Positions 28,148 to 36,765 of a stretch of DNA of 64,000 nt are shown here, in pieces. Position 1 is the first letter of the stretch; every line of letters starts with the position of its first letter. The position numbers and the translations under genes are program-made. Origin of the DNA: Stigmatella aurantiaca DW4/3-1 (GTDB taxonomy: Bacteria > Myxococcota > Myxococcia > Myxococcales > Myxococcaceae); assembly GCF_000165485.1 (NCBI RefSeq), contig NC_014623.1:577501-641500 (forward strand), written 5' to 3'. Under the pieces are notes generated by a model, which searched no databases, was not told the origin of the DNA, and worked only from the letters and a program-made list of their open reading frames with translations.

Positions 28148-28879
28148 CGGGCTGTCACCCGCGCGCCGCAGCCGGTCCGCGCTCTCCTTCATGCCCACGG
28201 CCACCTGGGCGATGATGGTGAAGAAGCGGCCGCTGCGCTCGACGAGGTCCGCGGGCCGCTCGTTGCGCTCCATCAAGACGGCGGCCCCATCGAACAGGCC
28301 CCGCAGCAGGGACTTGAGGGTGGCGACGAAGTCGAAGGTCCTCAGCACCTCGGCGGGCGTCACCTCGCGCGCGCCCACGAGGATGTCCCGGGCCGCGTGC
28401 CTGCCCCCATCCGTCTCCCAGGGCGTCACCGTCTCCACGGTGACCAGGCGCCCGTCGGTGAGCAGGAACAGCTCCCGCCGCAGCACGCCCCCCACCTTGT
28501 CCGGGGCGGACCAGCGCGGAACGAGGGGGCGGGTGGTGGAGTCCAGCCGCAGGCCGGGCTGTTTGATCCAGGCCGCGTCGCGCTCCCGCACGGCCACGCC
28601 ATTGAAGCGCTGCTCGAGCGCCTCGGCCTCCTTCGGGTCCTCCTCCGGGGGGCGGATGGGCTGGGCCACCACCTTCATCTCCGGGAGCACCAGATCCACC
28701 AGCTCCTCGATGATGCCGGCCTTGGCGTCAATCTCCTCCTGCCCGTAGTCGAGCACGGACAGGAGGTAGTCCCGGGCCTGATCGGCCGTGAGCTGCTCGG
28801 CGTCCTCGACAGGGGCCGAGGCGGTGGCGGCCTCGGGGGAGGGCGTCTCCTCGGGGGGCGGTTTCGGTGGATGGCTCAT
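28142..28879 (-). CDS. Hypothetical protein
   Basis: 245 residues. A Pro/Glu-rich N-terminal 35 residues is followed by a helix (ADQARDYLLSVLDYG), a mixed segment with REGE-like acidic turns (RELFLLTDGRLVTVETVTPWETDGG) and a C-terminal helical half (TLKSLLRGLFDGAAVLMERNE, RFFTIIAQVAVGMKESADRLR). It has no signal peptide and no membrane segment. It converges with the hybrid kinase. Not recognised. Confidence 0.7.
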   Translation of the reverse strand: MSHPPKPPPEETPSPEAATASAPVEDAEQLTADQARDYLLSVLDYGQEEIDAKAGIIEELVDLVLPEMKVVAQPIRPPEEDPKEAEALEQRFNGVAVRERDAAWIKQPGLRLDSTTRPLVPRWSAPDKVGGVLRRELFLLTDGRLVTVETVTPWETDGGRHAARDILVGAREVTPAEVLRTFDFVATLKSLLRGLFDGAAVLMERNERPADLVERSGRFFTIIAQVAVGMKESADRLRRAGDSPA

Positions 28880-29243
28880 GGGAACGGAAGGTTACCTCGG
28901 GCGTGTGGCCGGAGGACGGGGCAGACGGCGGCGTCAGAATCGACCCACGGTCCTTTTCACCCCAGGGTTGGGATTGCGCTCTCGAACAATTTCAACAACG
29001 CGAAAATTAATATTTCGAAACATATCAGGCGAGTCCTGGGATTGCGAGGTCAGCCCGGTGAGCGGCACTCAAATGTTTGACAATTTGAGCCGGTTTTAAT
29101 TACTCTTCCTGCCTGCAATCCCTGCCATCTCCAAGGCTGCGAGCCGCTCTCCATGTGGAGACGGATCGGCGTCTGCTTATCCGGGCTTCGAGCGCTGGAG
29201 GCTCAGGGTAGTGCAACACATCCCCCATAGGAGTATCCCCCCG
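28880..29243. promoter_or_regulatory. AT-rich promoter region of the trypsin gene
   Basis: 364 nt. The stretch 28975-29105 is clearly more AT-rich than its surroundings and includes CGAAA-N7-TTTCG (29001-29017), a near-palindrome. A perfect -35 hexamer TTGACA (29077-29082) has only a poor -10 (TTACTC or TTTAAT) at plausible distance. The rest holds the trypsin leader and the minus-strand hypothetical gene's promoter. Confidence 0.4.
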
Positions 29244-30422
29244 ATGAGCAACCCCGTGACTGTCTCTGCCGCTTCGAATCCGCTGACCCGCCGCAAGTCC
29301 TGGGCCCTGATTGCCAGCATGGGCGCGGCGCTTGCCGCCGGTTGTGGCCCCGAGGCAGCCCCCGAGACGCAGGCCACGCTGGGCGAGGCGTCGCAGGAGA
29401 TCGTCGGTGGCACCAACGCCGCCATCACGGACTTCCCCTGGCAGATCTCCTTCCAGAGCTCCTCGGGCTCGCACTTCTGCGGCGGCTCCATCATCGACGC
29501 GAACTGGATCCTCACCGCCCAGCACTGCGTCTACGAGGCCGCGAACAGCCCCTCGCACCCGTCCACCGTGCGCGTCGGCGCCGGCAGCGCCACCCGCACC
29601 GGCCAGGTGCAGATCAAGCAGATCACCGACATCATCCCCTACCCGGGCTACAGCGACGCCACGCTGGGCAAGGACGTGGCGCTGCTGCGCCTGTCCTCCC
29701 CGCTGACCTTCAACACCTCGGTGAAGGCCATCCCCCTGGCGACCGCGGCCGATGTGTCGGCCGGCCGCACCGACCCGGGCGTCGTGTCCACGGTGACCGG
29801 TTGGGGCACCACCTCGTCGGGCAGCAGCAGCCTGCCCACGACGCTGCAGAAGGTGGACGTGCCCGTCGTCTCCAACGCGACGGCGAGCGCCAACTACGGC
29901 ATGACCATCACCGCGGACCAGATCGCCGCGGGCTACGCCGCCGGTGGCAAGGACTCCTGCCAGGGTGACAGCGGTGGTCCGCTCGTGGTGAACGGCGCCA
30001 GCGGGAAGATCCTCGCGGGCGTGGTGAGCTGGGGCGAGGGCTGCGCGCTGCCGAACTACCCGGGCCTGTACGCGCGCGTGTCGTCCTTCCAGCCGTGGAT
30101 CAACGGCATCATCACCAAGACGCCCTCCTCGCTCCTGTCGCAGACGGGCGCCTCGGCGGGTTCGAAGGCGTGGAAGCACTACACCATCACCGTGCCGGCC
30201 GGCGTCTCGGCCCTCACCGTGGCGGCGTCCGGCGGCTCCGGTGATGCGGACCTCTACGTGCACACCTCCACGCCCACGACCAGCGCCTACACCTGCCGCC
30301 CCTACGCGAGCGGGAACACCGAGTACTGCTCCATCGGCAGCCCCCGGGCGGGCACCTGGTACGTGTCCCTCTATGGCTACACCGCCGCTTCGGGCGTCAC
30401 GCTGAAGGCGACCGCTTACTAG
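29244..30422 (+). CDS. Trypsin-like serine protease with PPC domain
   Basis: 392 residues. An N-terminal hydrophobic segment ends ALAAGC (lipobox, Cys34). A propeptide runs to the IVGG activation site at 53-56. The S1 domain has His94 (LTAQHC), Asp144 (KDVALLRL) and Ser243 (GDSGGPL), with paired cysteines in the trypsin positions. The C-terminal pre-peptidase PPC domain spans about 305-392 (AWKHYTITVPAGVSALTVA, GDADLYVHTS, GTWYVSLYGY). It is exported; the lipobox may be cleaved away with the propeptide. A strong terminator follows. Confidence 0.93.
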   Translation: MSNPVTVSAASNPLTRRKSWALIASMGAALAAGCGPEAAPETQATLGEASQEIVGGTNAAITDFPWQISFQSSSGSHFCGGSIIDANWILTAQHCVYEAANSPSHPSTVRVGAGSATRTGQVQIKQITDIIPYPGYSDATLGKDVALLRLSSPLTFNTSVKAIPLATAADVSAGRTDPGVVSTVTGWGTTSSGSSSLPTTLQKVDVPVVSNATASANYGMTITADQIAAGYAAGGKDSCQGDSGGPLVVNGASGKILAGVVSWGEGCALPNYPGLYARVSSFQPWINGIITKTPSSLLSQTGASAGSKAWKHYTITVPAGVSALTVAASGGSGDADLYVHTSTPTTSAYTCRPYASGNTEYCSIGSPRAGTWYVSLYGYTAASGVTLKATAY

Positions 30423-30476
30423 CCGGCGCTGGCATCGGCCTCCCGGCCGCTGGTGGCCGGGGTGCTGGACACTTCG

Positions 30477-30507
30477 AGGGGCCCCCGAGGGGGCCCCTTT
30501 TTCTTTG
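30477..30507 (+). terminator. Intrinsic terminator after trypsin gene
   Basis: AGGGGCCCCC pairs with GGGGGCCCCT, nearly without a loop, followed by TTTTCTTT, 55 nt after the stop codon. Confidence 0.88.
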
Positions 30508-30547
30508 GCTTGCGGCGGGGCCCACGGGCGCTGGCAGGATGCCCGCC

Positions 30548-31036
30548 ATGACTCAAGCCAAGTCGGTTTTGCTGGGATGTCTCGCCGCGCTCGCGTTGAG
30601 CGCCTGTGCCTCGAAGGCGGGGGCGACGCGGAAGGAGGCGCCGGCCCCGGCCGCTTCGTCTTCTCCGGCGGCGGAGGCGGAAGCCCCGGCGGCGCCCGTT
30701 CCGGCGCCCCCCCTTCAGGTGACGGGCAAGGTGCTCTACCGCGAGCGCATCGCGCTCACGCCGGAGGCGGTCGTGAAGGTCGAGGTGGTGGAGACGGGCT
30801 CGGAGAAGGCGGAAGGGGGCGTCATCGCCGAACAGTCCTTCGCGCACCCGGGACAGGTGCCCATCCCCTTCACGGTGGACGTGGCCCCGGAGCGCATCCG
30901 CCCGGACGGGAGCTATTTTCTGAGGGCGCGCATCCTGGATGGGGGCCGGGTCTACTCCTCGACCGAGCCCATTCCGGTGCTCACCCAGGGCAACAAGAGC
31001 AGTGACGTGCAGGTGCGCGTGCGCCTGGGGAGCTGA
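30548..31036 (+). CDS. YbaY/DUF306-like lipoprotein
   Basis: 162 residues. A lipoprotein signal (SVLLGCLAALALSAC) is followed by a linker of about 35 residues rich in Ala, Pro and Glu and one beta domain (VTGKVLYRERIALTPEAVVKVEVVE ... AEQSFAHPGQVPIPFTVDV ... YFLRARILDGGRVYSSTEPIPVL). This pattern is the YbaY/'type III secretion system lipoprotein chaperone (YscW)' family, often described as secreted META-like domains. It is probably periplasmic and membrane bound. The function is unknown. It is tail-to-tail with mtfA. Confidence 0.82.
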   Translation: MTQAKSVLLGCLAALALSACASKAGATRKEAPAPAASSSPAAEAEAPAAPVPAPPLQVTGKVLYRERIALTPEAVVKVEVVETGSEKAEGGVIAEQSFAHPGQVPIPFTVDVAPERIRPDGSYFLRARILDGGRVYSSTEPIPVLTQGNKSSDVQVRVRLGS

Positions 31037-31053
31037 GGCGGGGGAGGGGCCCC

Positions 31054-31788
31054 TCAAGGGGGCGTGCTTGCGGGGTCCCACCCATAGAAGCGCTTCAGTT
31101 CCTCGTAGAGGTCCGGCGTCTTCTCCTTCATCTGCCATGGCTTCTCGAAGAAGGACTCGGTGGCCACGGCGAAGAACTCCGCCTCGTTGACGGAGCCATA
31201 GTCGTCCATCACCTGGCGCTCGGCGCGCTGGCCCTGGCGCAGCTTCTGGAAGTGCTCGCCCATCACCTCGGCCCAGGCGCCGTAGTGTGAGTAGCGCCGG
31301 AGGTGGGGCGTGCCGTCGAAGGCGCCGTCCTGGCGGTCGAGGACGTGGGCGAACTCGTGCGTGGCGGTGGCGTGGCCGTCGTTCGGATCGCTCAGGCCGG
31401 CGAGCACCGACTGCCAGGAGAGGATGACGGTGCCCCAGTTCTTCGCCTCGCCGAGGACGACGCCCGTGCGGTCGGGAATCCGGAAGGCATCGGGGTAGAC
31501 GATGACTTCACGCAACCGGTCGTAATAGGAGAGGTCGAGGTACAGCACCAGGCGGGCGGCGGTGGCGGAGATGACGGCACGCACCTCGTCGGTGATGGTG
31601 AAGCCGCCCGCGCCGATGAATTCCTTCTCCCAGGCGAAGACCTTGAGCAGGTCGAGCAGGCGTTGGCGGGGCTCGGGCGCCATTTTCTGGAGAAAGGGCG
31701 CGCGCCGCTCCAGGTAGCCGAGCCACTCGGCGGGAAAGGGGCGGCGCAGCAGGCGGCGGCGCCGGAGGGTGCGGAAGAGTCCGGACAT
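31054..31788 (-). CDS. mtfA: MtfA-family zinc peptidase (M90)
   Basis: 244 residues with the M90 features: RLLDLLKVFAWEKEFIGAGGFTITDEVRAVISATAARLVL, then ATHEFAHVLDRQDG with His144-Glu145 and His148 as zinc ligands, and a downstream Glu in NEAEFFAVATESFF as the likely third ligand. In E. coli MtfA cleaves and inactivates the Mlc repressor; no Mlc or PTS gene is visible here, so the target may differ. Cytoplasmic. AGGAGG lies 9 nt before the ATG, inside the preceding pseudogene. Confidence 0.92.
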   Translation of the reverse strand: MSGLFRTLRRRRLLRRPFPAEWLGYLERRAPFLQKMAPEPRQRLLDLLKVFAWEKEFIGAGGFTITDEVRAVISATAARLVLYLDLSYYDRLREVIVYPDAFRIPDRTGVVLGEAKNWGTVILSWQSVLAGLSDPNDGHATATHEFAHVLDRQDGAFDGTPHLRRYSHYGAWAEVMGEHFQKLRQGQRAERQVMDDYGSVNEAEFFAVATESFFEKPWQMKEKTPDLYEELKRFYGWDPASTPP

Positions 31789-31795
31789 GGGATGA

Positions 31796-32095
31796 GACCT
31801 CCTCGAACCTTGGACCTGTGGTGCCCATGCGCTCCAACGCGTCCTTGATCTCCTCGGAAACGATCGGCCTTCTCGATGCGCATGTCTCGTACGGAAGCAT
31901 ACTGACCGAGCATCTCCGGAATCCCGTTTTCGTGAGTCCAGAGCCGAATCCGGGACGCTTTCTCGTCAATGCAGCGGATGAGGCGTGTGGCCACGAGAAG
32001 GAGATATTGATCCGATTGGCCCTCCACGTCCATGGGGAGCAACTGCACATCGTGAGGGGCCAGCGTTGCGAACATGCATTGCCCGGTGCCGCCAT
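31796..32095 (-). pseudogene. Imm11 (MXAN_0049-type) immunity gene remnant
   Basis: The minus strand reads LAPHDVQLLPMDVEGQSDQY, then LLLVATRLIRCIDEKASRI and DMRIEKA, then in another frame IVSEEIKDALERMG and GPRFEEV. The plus-strand gene at 33756 has the same order with 17 extra residues where the frame changes, so about 50 nt were deleted here (51 removed, 1 left). The 5' half of the family is also missing above 32095 and the stop codon after FEEV is gone. It is therefore dead by three lesions. Imm11 proteins are predicted to neutralise polymorphic toxins; no toxin gene is adjacent. Confidence 0.85.
31798..31803 (-). promoter_or_regulatory. Strong ribosome binding site of mtfA inside Imm11 remnant
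   Basis: AGGAGG on the minus strand, 9 nt before the mtfA ATG. The same bases encode the conserved Glu-Glu-Val end of the Imm11 remnant. An intact Imm11 gene here would overlap or adjoin mtfA. Confidence 0.7.
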
Positions 32096-32523
32096 CGCCA
32101 CCGCGTTGCGGGCATTGTGACGCTCACGCCTTCCTTCGCTGCGAAAGGATGTGCCGTCCGCCCCATGGCGGCCTTCAGTGTCCGCACTGTGCGCGGATCG
32201 CGTTCTGAGGCATTCACAAGGGCGTCGTGCAAGTCGCAGCCTCGCAGAACCTGTCTGCTTGTCTGACAGGTTCGTGCCTGACCCCGTCGAAGGGGGCGAA
32301 GCGGAAGCTCCTGGCGGGCAGCCACACAACGTGCGGGAGAACCCATGCAGAACCATCTCAAGGCGCGCGGCTGCCACCAGCCCCGGAGCGACGGGATTGA
32401 GTGCCAGAGCAGCTCCCCTGCCCGCGCGCCTCCGAGACCGTCGGCAGACGGGGGGACGTCTTGTTGAGGGTTGGAATTGAGGGTTGGAAACTGTGGGGCC
32501 AATCTGTTAGGTTGTCTCGTGTC
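32096..32523. other. Intergenic region upstream of broken kinase
   Basis: 428 nt between the Imm11 remnant and the kinase start. I find no reading frame with supportable coding character on either strand. It contains the 13-bp tandem repeat at 32464 and the kinase leader. It may be leftover sequence of a larger gene. Confidence 0.4.
32464..32489. repeat. Perfect 13-bp tandem repeat before kinase
   Basis: TTGAGGGTTGGAA occurs twice head to tail with no spacer, ending 34 nt before the kinase ATG. The position fits an operator or activator site; a replication-slippage duplication is also possible. Confidence 0.7.
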
Positions 32524-33759
32524 ATGACAGAGCCAGCCTCTTTGCCTCCCGGAACAGACATTGGTCCCTGGCGCGTGCTGAATCAGTGCGGCCGGGGCTC
32601 CTACGGCGTTGTCTATCGCGTCGAGAAGGCAGGGCACCCGGAGGCGGGTGTCTTTGCTTTGAAGTTGGCGCTCTAGCACAAGGATCCCCGCTTCGAGCGG
32701 GAAGGCGAGATGCTCTCGCGCCTCCGTCACCCTCACGTGCCGCGCCTCCATGCCCGGGATGGATGGGTGCACCCGAGTGGGGTCGTTCTTCCCTATCTCG
32801 TCATGGAATGGGTGGAGGGCGAGCCGCTGTATGCGTGGGCGGTCCAGCACGGGCTGACCTCCCGGCAAGCACTCCGGCTCCTCGCGCAGGTGGCCCGGGC
32901 CTTGGAGGCGACCCATGCGGTGGAGGGGGTGCACCGCGACGTGAAGGGGGACAACGTGCTGGTGCGGCACGAGGGGGCCCAGGCGGTGTTGATGGATCTG
33001 GGCTCGGGACATTACTGGGGAGCGCATGTGCTCACCTACCAGCCGCCGCCACCGGGGACGCCTCAATACCGGCTCACGATGGGGACGTACCCATCCGAAC
33101 CCGTGGAAGCGGTGATGACGGAAGAAGGCTCCCGTCTCGTGCCCACCGAGAGAGTTCTTCCGGAGCGGTGGGGCCTGCTGTGTCCGGAATTGGCTGCGCT
33201 CATCCAACGGATGCTCTCAGATGCGCCCGCTGGCCGGGGGTTCGCGGGGGAACTGGCCGAGGCCTTGGAGAACGCGGCGAGGACCGCTGGGCCTCGTGCG
33301 GATGAGCCCATCTTCCCGGCATCAGCACAGGCGCCTGCACCTCGGAAGGCCCGGTCCCTTCCCGTTCGCCGGGTGCTCGCGGGAGCGCAGTGGTTTGGGA
33401 CGGTGGTGGCCCTGGGGCTCTGTGGGGAGCGGATAGAAGACTGGCTGTCTGACGAGAACGCCTCTGCCGCCGTTCGAGGTGGGACATCGGGGCTCGCGGA
33501 GACAGTCATCGAGAATCCCGTGAGTGCTGTGCCCTTCATCTCCACACGGGGCGGGTTTGGGCTGGAGTTTCCAAAGAAACCACTTCTAGGTCAGCGTCGG
33601 CCCCCTGGTAGGAGACCTCAGATCGAGATCAACGGCGGATGTTGGCTTGAATTGCTCGATGTCGCTCCGCCGTGCGATGACGAGTCTTACCTATACAAGG
33701 GCAAGTGCTATGAGCCTCACGGGTTGCCTCGCCTCGAGACCTCAAATCATCGTCGGTGA
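32524..33759 (+). pseudogene. Ser/Thr protein kinase interrupted by an in-frame amber codon
   Basis: 412 codons in one frame with TAG at codon 51 (32674-32676). Before it lie the glycine loop (GRGSYGVVYRV) and the beta-3 lysine (FALKLA, Lys47). After it, in the same frame, come DPRFEREGEMLSRLRHPHV (alpha-C Glu), GVHRDVKGDNVLV (HRD loop) and VLMDLGSGH (DFG equivalent DLG). A linker leads to a Cys-containing tail (GGCWLELLDVAPPC, YKGKCYEP) typical of a myxobacterial kinase group. The TAG separates ATP-binding from catalytic residues, so no active kinase is made unless the stop is read through or is a sequence error. The stop overlaps the next gene (GTGA). Confidence 0.85.
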
Positions 33760-34160
33760 GTTTTCCCTCAAACTTCGCTCCCGAGGCGGGATTGAGCATC
33801 CCCGTTGTCCACGTCAAGGTGGCCTCCCTGCTGTCGGAGTTGGCGCCTGGCGACGTGCAGCTCATCCCCGCGGACATCGAGGGCCAACCGGATCAATACC
33901 TCGTCCTCGTGGCGACGCGCCCCATTCGCTGCATCGATGAAAAGGCGTCCGAGGTCAGTTTCTGGACGCCAGAGCAGGGTGTTCCCGAGAAGATCGGGCA
34001 ATACATGGGGGTGGATCGCCTGCGCATCGACAAGACGAAGGTGGGGAACACCCAGGTGTTTCGTCCCGAAGGGTGGGAGGTTGTCCTCATCATCTCGGAG
34101 GAGATCAAGGACGCCTTGGAGCGCATGGGCGCTTCAGGCACGCGATTCGAAGAGGTTTAA
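33756..34160 (+). CDS. Imm11 (MXAN_0049-type) immunity protein, short form
   Basis: 134 residues with GTG start overlapping the kinase stop. It contains the conserved family core: IPVVHVKVASLLSELAPGDV, then PADIEGQPDQYLVLVATRPI, IRCIDEKAS, DRLRIDKTKVGNTQVFR and ISEEIKDALERMGASG. Family members I know are about 180-200 residues with an extra N-terminal domain, so this copy may be 5'-truncated; the kinase tail now occupies that place. Its TAA shares bases with the stop of the convergent kinase gene. It is predicted to bind and neutralise a toxin; none is seen nearby. Confidence 0.8.
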   Translation: MSFPSNFAPEAGLSIPVVHVKVASLLSELAPGDVQLIPADIEGQPDQYLVLVATRPIRCIDEKASEVSFWTPEQGVPEKIGQYMGVDRLRIDKTKVGNTQVFRPEGWEVVLIISEEIKDALERMGASGTRFEEV

Positions 34161-36625
34161 TACAAGTGCCCCGGCTGGCGTGGCATGCCCACCGGAGGGT
34201 GCCGGGGAAGCTGCACGGTGAAGGTGGTTCCCTGTCCCTCCTGGGAGTTCACCGAGACGGTGCCGCCGTGGGCCTGGGCGATCTGCTGAACGATGAAGAG
34301 CCCCAGTCCCAGTCCCGAGGTTGGGTGGGCGTCGCCCGCCACGGCCCTCCGGAACGGCTCGAAGATGACCGGCATGAGGGCCGGAGGAATGGGCGGCCCC
34401 TCATTGTGGACCTCGATCCGCAGGGTGTCGCCGCAGTCGAGGAGCGTGAAGTCCACGGGCGTGCCCGCGGGGCTGTAATCGAGCGCGTTCTTGCCCAGGT
34501 TGTCCAGAAGCTGCGCGAGCCGGTCCGGATCCCACATCCCAGGGAAGTGGCCCTGAGCGTTCAACCGCAGCTCGCGGCCGGGGTGGCTGATCTCCAGTTC
34601 CTCCAGGACATGGCGGCACAGCTGGCGCAGATGACAGGGGTGAAGATGGACGGGAATGCCTCCGCCCAAGCGTCCCCGGGTGAAGTCGAGCAGTTCGCCA
34701 ATCATCCGCACCATGCGCTCCCCGCTGGCCACGATGCGCCGGGCCACCTTGGCATGGTTGGCATGCACGCCGTCCGTGCGCAGCAGCACGTTGGCGGACA
34801 GGAGGATGGCGTTGAGCGGATTGCGGAGATCGTGCGAGACGACGCCCATGAAGCGCTCGCGGAACTCCGCCGTCTGCCGCAGCCGCTCTTCCTGCTGCTT
34901 GCGCCCGGTGATGTTGACGATGATGCAGCCAATGCCGAGCACCTCCCCCGTCCGGGTGCGCACCGGAAAGTAATCCGCTACCCAGTGTTGAACGGGGCCG
35001 GAGGGATTGTTCGCGGGCGCGAGGCTGAACTCGAAGCCTCTCAGCGCCTCGCCCGTCTCCAGCACCCGCCGCAGCAGGGGCTCGAAGCGGGAGGCGTATT
35101 CCGGGACGACCTCGGCCACGCTCTTGCCCAGGTGGGCTTCCGCGGGCAGGCCGTTGGAGCGGGCCAGGGCCTCGTTGACCCGGACGTAGCGCAGCTCCCG
35201 GTCGAGGAAGGCCATGTCCATGGGGATCGCGGCGAGCAGCAGATCGAGCAGCGCCAGCGTCTCGGTCCGTTCTTGCTCACGGTGGAGCCGCTCGGTCTCG
35301 TCGCGGGCGGTGAGCACGGCCCCGGCCAGCACGCCATCGGGCCGGCGCAGGGGGGCGGCGGTGCCACTGAAGGTGCGCGCCACGCCATCCTTCCGCCGCG
35401 ACTTCCACCGGGCATCCGTTACCAGCTCTCCTTGGAGGGCGCGGCGGATGAAGAAGTCCTCCTCCTTCAGGGGCCGCTCGTCCTCCGTGAGCAGGGGTCC
35501 CTCGATGAGCCATTCCGAAGGGCCCACCTGCTTCAGGCCGCAGCACTGCTGCCGCTTCGCCTCGGCGTTGACGATGCGCACCGCTCCCTGCGCATCCGCC
35601 ATGATGATGGCCTCGCCGCTCTGCTCGATGACGAGCTTCAGCAGTTGCTTCTGCGCTTCGGCCTCCGCCCGGGCCGCCTGCTCGCTGTCGGCGAGCCAGG
35701 CCTGGACGAGCAGGCCCGTGGCCCGGCTCACCATGGCGCGGAAGAGGAGCTTGTCTTCGTTGGAGAACTCGAAAGCGGTCCGGCTCCCCATGTGGGCCAC
35801 GCCGATGACTTCTCCGCCGTAGAGCAGGGGGACGCCATAGAGCGCCCGGGTTCCCCGGGTCCGAAACGCCGCGCTGTTCACCAGTGGATCCGTGGCCGCC
35901 GAGCGCACCTCCAGCGGGCGCTGCTGGGCGGCGATCTGCCCGGCGAACCCCTCTCCCACCCGCACGCTGAAGCCGGACATGGCCTCTTCGTCCAGGCCCG
36001 CCGAGGAACGGACCTTCAGGGTGTCGTCCTCTCTGAGCAGCAGGGTGACACTGTCCACCGCCTCCGTGGTCTCCAGGATGACGCGCAGCAGCTTGGGCAG
36101 AAAGGTGTCCAGGTTCTCTGTTCCGAGGGCCGCCTCGGAGATCCGGTCGAGCGCCACCAGTGTCCGCTCGCGCGCTTGGGCGTACCGGGACACGGCGGCG
36201 GCCACGGCTTCGTCGAACGTCCGGTTGAACGACACCATCTCGCGCATCGCCAGCGCCATGGACTCGGTGCCACCCGACTTCACGGAGTCGCCATAGAAGT
36301 GGAGGATGCAGGTGCGCAGCAGGGCGTACTCCGCGGCGACCTCATCCAGGTCATAGCCCGAGTCCAGCCGGTCCAAGGCGTGAATCTCCGGCATGTCCTC
36401 GAGCGAGGCGGCGCCGCCGGTGTGCACGGTCTCCACCACGTTGGCGATCCGCTCCAGGAGATCCGGCAGGTGATCCAGGAGCCGGGGCCGGGAGAGTCTT
36501 TGGGCATGGGGGAGCTGGCGGACCGATTGCTCCCAGTCCTTCAGGATTTGAGCGTGCTGCGCGCGGATGAATGCCCCCAGGGGCAGGTGCGGAGGGGCGG
36601 CCGCCGGCATTTTGTTGTTGTCCAT
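34157..36625 (-). CDS. Sensor histidine kinase (RsbRD-GAF-PAS-PAS-HK)
   Basis: 822 residues. The N-terminal helical domain of about 150 residues (AQILKDWEQSVRQLP, LLDHLPDLLERIA, YDLDEVAAEYALLRTCIL) fits RsbRD, the RsbT co-antagonist N-terminal domain. A GAF domain spans about 165-320, then PAS 340-455 and PAS 475-585 (AAIPMDMAFLDRELRYVRVN). HisKA has His598 (VVSHDLRNPL) and HATPase has LLDNLGKNALDYSP and TSGLGLGLFIVQQIA. No membrane segment or receiver is present. An in-frame GTG six codons upstream is an alternative start. The partner regulator is unknown. Confidence 0.92.
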   Translation of the reverse strand: MDNNKMPAAAPPHLPLGAFIRAQHAQILKDWEQSVRQLPHAQRLSRPRLLDHLPDLLERIANVVETVHTGGAASLEDMPEIHALDRLDSGYDLDEVAAEYALLRTCILHFYGDSVKSGGTESMALAMREMVSFNRTFDEAVAAAVSRYAQARERTLVALDRISEAALGTENLDTFLPKLLRVILETTEAVDSVTLLLREDDTLKVRSSAGLDEEAMSGFSVRVGEGFAGQIAAQQRPLEVRSAATDPLVNSAAFRTRGTRALYGVPLLYGGEVIGVAHMGSRTAFEFSNEDKLLFRAMVSRATGLLVQAWLADSEQAARAEAEAQKQLLKLVIEQSGEAIIMADAQGAVRIVNAEAKRQQCCGLKQVGPSEWLIEGPLLTEDERPLKEEDFFIRRALQGELVTDARWKSRRKDGVARTFSGTAAPLRRPDGVLAGAVLTARDETERLHREQERTETLALLDLLLAAIPMDMAFLDRELRYVRVNEALARSNGLPAEAHLGKSVAEVVPEYASRFEPLLRRVLETGEALRGFEFSLAPANNPSGPVQHWVADYFPVRTRTGEVLGIGCIIVNITGRKQQEERLRQTAEFRERFMGVVSHDLRNPLNAILLSANVLLRTDGVHANHAKVARRIVASGERMVRMIGELLDFTRGRLGGGIPVHLHPCHLRQLCRHVLEELEISHPGRELRLNAQGHFPGMWDPDRLAQLLDNLGKNALDYSPAGTPVDFTLLDCGDTLRIEVHNEGPPIPPALMPVIFEPFRRAVAGDAHPTSGLGLGLFIVQQIAQAHGGTVSVNSQEGQGTTFTVQLPRHPPVGMPRQPGHLY

Positions 36626-36765
36626 GGACGGAAGTGTCAACACGCGCGCTGTATGGGATCCGGCGACATCTTGGTGCCACGGCTTCGAGGGGACGCTGGA
36701 GCGGCAGGAGGGGCTCCAGGGGAGGGGGGCTTGACTCGGCGGACTGCTTCACGGAAGGGAACGGG

